Positions 5,802-8,349 of a stretch of 8,349 bases of DNA are shown one piece after another (position 1 is the stretch's first letter; each line of letters begins with the position of its first letter). The translations under genes and the position numbers were made by a program. This DNA is from Gammaproteobacteria bacterium (GTDB lineage: Bacteria; Gemmatimonadota; Gemmatimonadetes; Longimicrobiales; Gaopeijiaceae), in the NCBI GenBank assembly GCA_009843625.1, contig VYDD01000452.1:1-8349 (forward strand). Reading direction: 5' to 3'. Under the pieces are notes generated by a model. It saw only the letters and a list, made by a program, of their open reading frames with translations. It was not told where the DNA came from and did not search any database.

Positions 5802-7145
5802 ATGACGGTCCCCGCTCTCCCGCTTGGGCTGCTGCGCGATCGCCTGGGCGAAGCCCGTAGCCGTACTCTCGAACTGGTGGCTCCGTTGAGCGACTCCGAC
5901 GTGACGCGGCAGCACAATCCGCTCATGTCGCCCATCGTCTGGGATCTGGGCCACATCGCGCACTTCGAGGAGGTGTGGCTGCTCGAGAATATCGCCGGCG
6001 CGGGCTCCGGGGCAGAGGGGCTGCGCGGGATCTACGACGCGTTCCGCCATCCCCGCGCCACACGCGACCGGCTGCCGCTCCCGGACCGGGCCACCTGCCT
6101 CGCCTACCTGGCCGACGTGCGCCGCGCGGTGCTCCGAAGGATGGACAGGATCGACCCGCGCGCCGACACCCCGCTTCTCCGCGGGGCCTACGTCTTCAAC
6201 ATGGTCCTGCAGCACGAGTACCAGCACAACGAGACCATCCTGCAGACGCTGCAGTTGATGGAAGGAAAGCCGTATGCGGGAATTGGAGGAAAGCCGTATG
6301 CGGGATTGGGAGGGAATTGGTGTGGCGTGGGGCAGGGGAATGAACCGCAGGCTGACGACATGGTCCACTTCCCCGGCGGCGATGTCTTCGTCGGCACCGA
6401 CGACCGGTCGCAGGCCTACGACAACGAGCGCCCGCGTACCCGCCTCCGCGTGGAACCCTTCCGCATCGACCGCCATCCCGTCGACAACGGCGCCTTCATG
6501 GACTTCATCGCGGCGGGCGGCTACCGGACCGACGCGCACTGGAGCAAGGCCGGGCTCGCGTGGCGCGCCGGGGAGCGTGCGGAAGCCCCCCTCTTCTGGT
6601 TCCGGCGGGACGGCGTGTGGTGGACCCGCGCGATGGGCGGCGAAGTGCCCGTCGACCCCGCGCTCCCGGTGTGCCACGTCTCCTGGTACGAGGCCGACGC
6701 GTTCGCGCGCAGGGCCGGGAAGCGCCTGCCCACCGAAGCCGAGTGGGAGGTTGCCGCGAGCTGGGATCCGGTCCGCGAGCGCGCCGTCCTCTACCCCTGG
6801 GGCGACGAACCCGCCACGCCAACGCACGCCAACCTGGACGCCGTCCGCTCCGGACCGGCCCGGCCTGGGAGCCATCCCGGCAACGTCTCGCCGCTCGGCT
6901 GCTACGGAATGATCGGCGACGTATGGGAATGGACGGCGTCCCGCTTTCTTCCCTATCCGGGATTCCAGGCCTTCCCGTACCGGGAATACTCGGAGGTGTT
7001 CTTCGGGGACGAATACCGGGTGCTGCGCGGAGGATCCTGGGCCACCCGCCCGGGCGCCATCCGCAACACCTTCCGCAACTGGGACTTTCCCCAGCGCCGG
7101 CAGATCTTCTCGGGGTTCAGGTGCGCGAGCGACGCGAAGAGCTAG
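5802..7145 (+). CDS. egtB: hercynine oxygenase / ergothioneine sulfoxide synthase EgtB
   Basis: EgtB is a non-heme iron enzyme that joins hercynine to a cysteine donor with O2, forming the C-S bond of ergothioneine. The 447 residues have a DinB-like N-terminal helical domain and a C-terminal formylglycine-generating-enzyme-type domain. The three iron ligands are visible: His51 in WDLGHIAHFEE, and His138 and His142 in HEYQHNET. The C-terminal active-site region is intact, with YPGFQAFPYREYSEVFFG, VLRGGSW and RNWDFPQRRQIFSGF. The pair Asn426/Asp428 matches the residues that hold gamma-glutamylcysteine in the mycobacterial enzyme, and Arg85/Arg88 may match its arginine pair, suggesting that donor. 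Odd: a tandem GKPYAG repeat (155-170) with AT-richer codons between the ligand helix and the C-terminal domain. ATG at 5802 places His51 as in the Mycolicibacterium thermoresistibile enzyme; the ribosome site (CAAGG at 5788-5792) is weak. Confidence 0.94.
   Translation: MTVPALPLGLLRDRLGEARSRTLELVAPLSDSDVTRQHNPLMSPIVWDLGHIAHFEEVWLLENIAGAGSGAEGLRGIYDAFRHPRATRDRLPLPDRATCLAYLADVRRAVLRRMDRIDPRADTPLLRGAYVFNMVLQHEYQHNETILQTLQLMEGKPYAGIGGKPYAGLGGNWCGVGQGNEPQADDMVHFPGGDVFVGTDDRSQAYDNERPRTRLRVEPFRIDRHPVDNGAFMDFIAAGGYRTDAHWSKAGLAWRAGERAEAPLFWFRRDGVWWTRAMGGEVPVDPALPVCHVSWYEADAFARRAGKRLPTEAEWEVAASWDPVRERAVLYPWGDEPATPTHANLDAVRSGPARPGSHPGNVSPLGCYGMIGDVWEWTASRFLPYPGFQAFPYREYSEVFFGDEYRVLRGGSWATRPGAIRNTFRNWDFPQRRQIFSGFRCASDAKS
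6264..6320 (+). repeat. 24-base in-frame tandem repeat inside egtB
   Basis: Unit 6264-6287 and unit 6288-6311 are almost identical, and 6312-6320 begins a third degenerate copy. They encode GKPYAGIG and GKPYAGLG. Codons here (GGA, ATT, TTG, TAT, AAT) are unlike the GC-ending codons of the rest of the gene, which suggests a recent insertion or expansion. The reading frame is preserved. Confidence 0.88.
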
Positions 7146-8086
7146 ACGAGCTGGCGCGCGGTCTGGCGCGCACGCCGAAGACCGTCTCGTCGCGCTACTT
7201 CTACGACGAGCGCGGATCGGAACTCTTCGAGGCCATCACCCGGCTTCCCGAGTACTACCTCACCCGCGCCGAGCGCGGGCTGTTGACGCGCATCGCACGC
7301 GGGCTGGTCGGGGAGGTGCAACCGCGCTCGCTGGTCGAGTTCGGAGCCGGGAGCGCGCGCAAGACCCGGATCCTGCTCAGCGCGATGACAGAGGGGGGAA
7401 GGGCCGCCGTCTACATTCCGGTCGATGTCAGCGAGGACTTCCTGTTCGACACGGCGCGGCGGCTCCGCGACGAATACCCAACGCTGAAGGTGCGCCCCGA
7501 GGTCGCGGACATGACGCGTGGCCTCCGGCCTGCGGCCCGGCCGCCGGTGCCCTGCATCTACACGCTTCTGGGAAGCACGATCGGCAACTTCACCCACGAG
7601 CAGGCTGTGCGCATGGTCGCCGGGTTGAGTTCGGGGATGCGCGACGGGGACGTGTTCCTGCTGGGCGCGGATCTCCAGCCGGGCCCCGGCAAGTCGCTCG
7701 AGTCACTCGAGGCGGCGTACAACGATGCCGCGGGAGTGACCGTGGAGTTCAACCGCAATCTGCTGCGGGTGCTCAACGCCCGTTTCGGCACCGATTTCGA
7801 ACCTTCGCGCTTTCGCCACCGCGCCTGGTATGATGCCGCCAATGCGCGCATCGAGATGCACTTGGAGGCCCTGTCGGCGCATGCGGTGGCCTTGCCCGGC
7901 GGTCCGGTGATATCCTTTCGGGAAGGTGAGACGCTGCGCACCGAGATCAGCTGCAAGTACAACCGGGCGGCGGTCAGCTCGCTGCTGGAGCAGGCGGGTC
8001 TCGAGATGGTGCGCTGGTGGACGGACGAAGGGTGTCGATTCGCGCTGGCGCTGGGCGCCGTGACCTCGGGAGGAGGCTCTCCGTGA
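7121..8086 (+). CDS. egtD: L-histidine N-alpha-methyltransferase EgtD
   Basis: EgtD trimethylates the alpha-amino group of histidine with three S-adenosylmethionine molecules to give hercynine, the substrate of EgtB. From the GTG at 7121 it has 321 residues, the usual length of the family. Visible features are SRYFYDERGSELFEAITRLP (24-43), the SAM-binding VEFGAGSARKT (72-82), GSTIGNF (151-157) with Asn156, AYND (199-202), Met246 in RIEMHLEA, and Glu275 and Ser277 in RTEISCKY. These match histidine-binding residues Asn166, Met252, Glu282 and Ser284 of the mycobacterial enzyme, so histidine specificity looks intact. The gene begins 25 bases inside egtB in another frame, and the GTG is the only start that gives the full N-terminus; the ribosome site is poor (GGGG just upstream), so translation probably depends on egtB. 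Confidence is high. Confidence 0.95.
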   Translation: MRERREELDELARGLARTPKTVSSRYFYDERGSELFEAITRLPEYYLTRAERGLLTRIARGLVGEVQPRSLVEFGAGSARKTRILLSAMTEGGRAAVYIPVDVSEDFLFDTARRLRDEYPTLKVRPEVADMTRGLRPAARPPVPCIYTLLGSTIGNFTHEQAVRMVAGLSSGMRDGDVFLLGADLQPGPGKSLESLEAAYNDAAGVTVEFNRNLLRVLNARFGTDFEPSRFRHRAWYDAANARIEMHLEALSAHAVALPGGPVISFREGETLRTEISCKYNRAAVSSLLEQAGLEMVRWWTDEGCRFALALGAVTSGGGSP

Positions 8087-8349
8087 AGAAGATCGGGTTG
8101 GTGGGTGTCGGGATGTTCGCGCTGGTCATGTTGACGAGAATGTCCTTCGGGGGCGAGGCCTCAGCTGCGGGAGCGGCTTCGGTGGACCGGGTCGAGCCGA
8201 CCCACGAGATCACCGCGCCAACCCCGGAGACGGAGGCTGCGGCCCCGGCCGGCGCGGCTCCGAACGGGCCGGCGGCCAGCAACGCACCCGCGGCCATCCC
8301 GCCGCCCGCCGCGGTCTCGACGTCCCCGATCGTGCAGGAAGCCCAGGAG
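8083..8349 (+). CDS. secreted or lipid-free exported Ala/Pro-rich protein, N-terminal part (3' end outside window)
   Basis: A GTG at 8083 overlaps the egtD stop codon (GTGA) and has AGGAGG at 8071-8076 six bases upstream, a strong ribosome site. The frame is open to the right edge (89 residues). The N-terminus, KKIGLVGVGMFALVMLT, has two lysines and a hydrophobic core, as expected for a Sec signal peptide or membrane anchor. What follows, to the edge, is Ala/Pro/Thr/Glu-rich low-complexity sequence with no recognised domain, like a periplasmic or cell-wall spacer ahead of a folded domain outside the window. I do not recognise the family. The start-stop overlap means it is translated with egtD and probably belongs to the same operon. 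Confidence 0.7.
   Translation, partial: MKKIGLVGVGMFALVMLTRMSFGGEASAAGAASVDRVEPTHEITAPTPETEAAAPAGAAPNGPAASNAPAAIPPPAAVSTSPIVQEAQE

Noticed and set aside
5694..6875. Long minus-strand open frame of 393 codons opposite egtB
   Set aside because: It mirrors the GC-rich codon pattern of egtB, has no recognisable domain and would run through the divergent promoter gap; egtB on the other strand is certain.
6560..7120. Upstream extension of the egtD frame through egtB
   Set aside because: The frame is open by composition only. EgtD proteins are about 321 residues, which fits the GTG at 7121; the extension is Arg/Gly/Pro-rich and overlaps egtB completely.

Overview
This is a GC-rich, gene-dense bacterial window of about 8.3 kb with five complete genes and two genes cut by the window edges. 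There are no tRNA, rRNA or CRISPR features, and no mobile element I could establish. Base composition, frequent GTG starts and a DUF222/HNH endonuclease gene would suit a high-GC phylum such as Gemmatimonadota or Actinomycetota. Nothing here fixes the taxon; Gemmatimonadota is my weak preference.

Left part (1-2552): the C-terminal half of an MFS transporter runs in from the left edge, followed 39 bases later by a small VOC (glyoxalase/bleomycin-resistance fold) protein, both on the plus strand. They converge on a minus-strand DUF222-HNH endonuclease gene read from a GTG at 2552 with a well-placed AAGGAG. About 450 bases without a gene follow (2553-3008). This gap is relatively AT-rich near the HNH gene and holds several inverted repeats, a TATATT box and a GC-rich hairpin.

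Right part (3009-8349): two divergent units face each other across a gap of about 130 bases. On the minus strand lie an ABC-transporter ATPase and a fused substrate-binding-plus-permease protein of the glycine betaine/choline/ergothioneine (OpuC/EgtU) class, joined by a GTGA overlap. On the plus strand lie egtB (iron-dependent sulfoxide synthase) and egtD (histidine N-alpha-trimethyltransferase), overlapping by 25 bases. A secreted Ala/Pro-rich protein gene then starts inside the egtD stop codon and leaves the window.

How they may work together: EgtD makes hercynine from histidine and S-adenosylmethionine, and EgtB adds the sulfur donor to hercynine on the way to ergothioneine. Ergothioneine and hercynine are both betaines, and a related fused transporter (EgtU/EgtV) imports ergothioneine in other bacteria. 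The divergent ABC transporter is therefore a good candidate for an ergothioneine or precursor transporter paired with biosynthesis. Its domain order, substrate-binding domain first and permease second, is the reverse of EgtU as I recall it. Three separate genes in the window (HNH, ATPase, egtB) also carry short in-frame tandem repeats of 21-24 bases, which is the oddest pattern that gene content does not explain.
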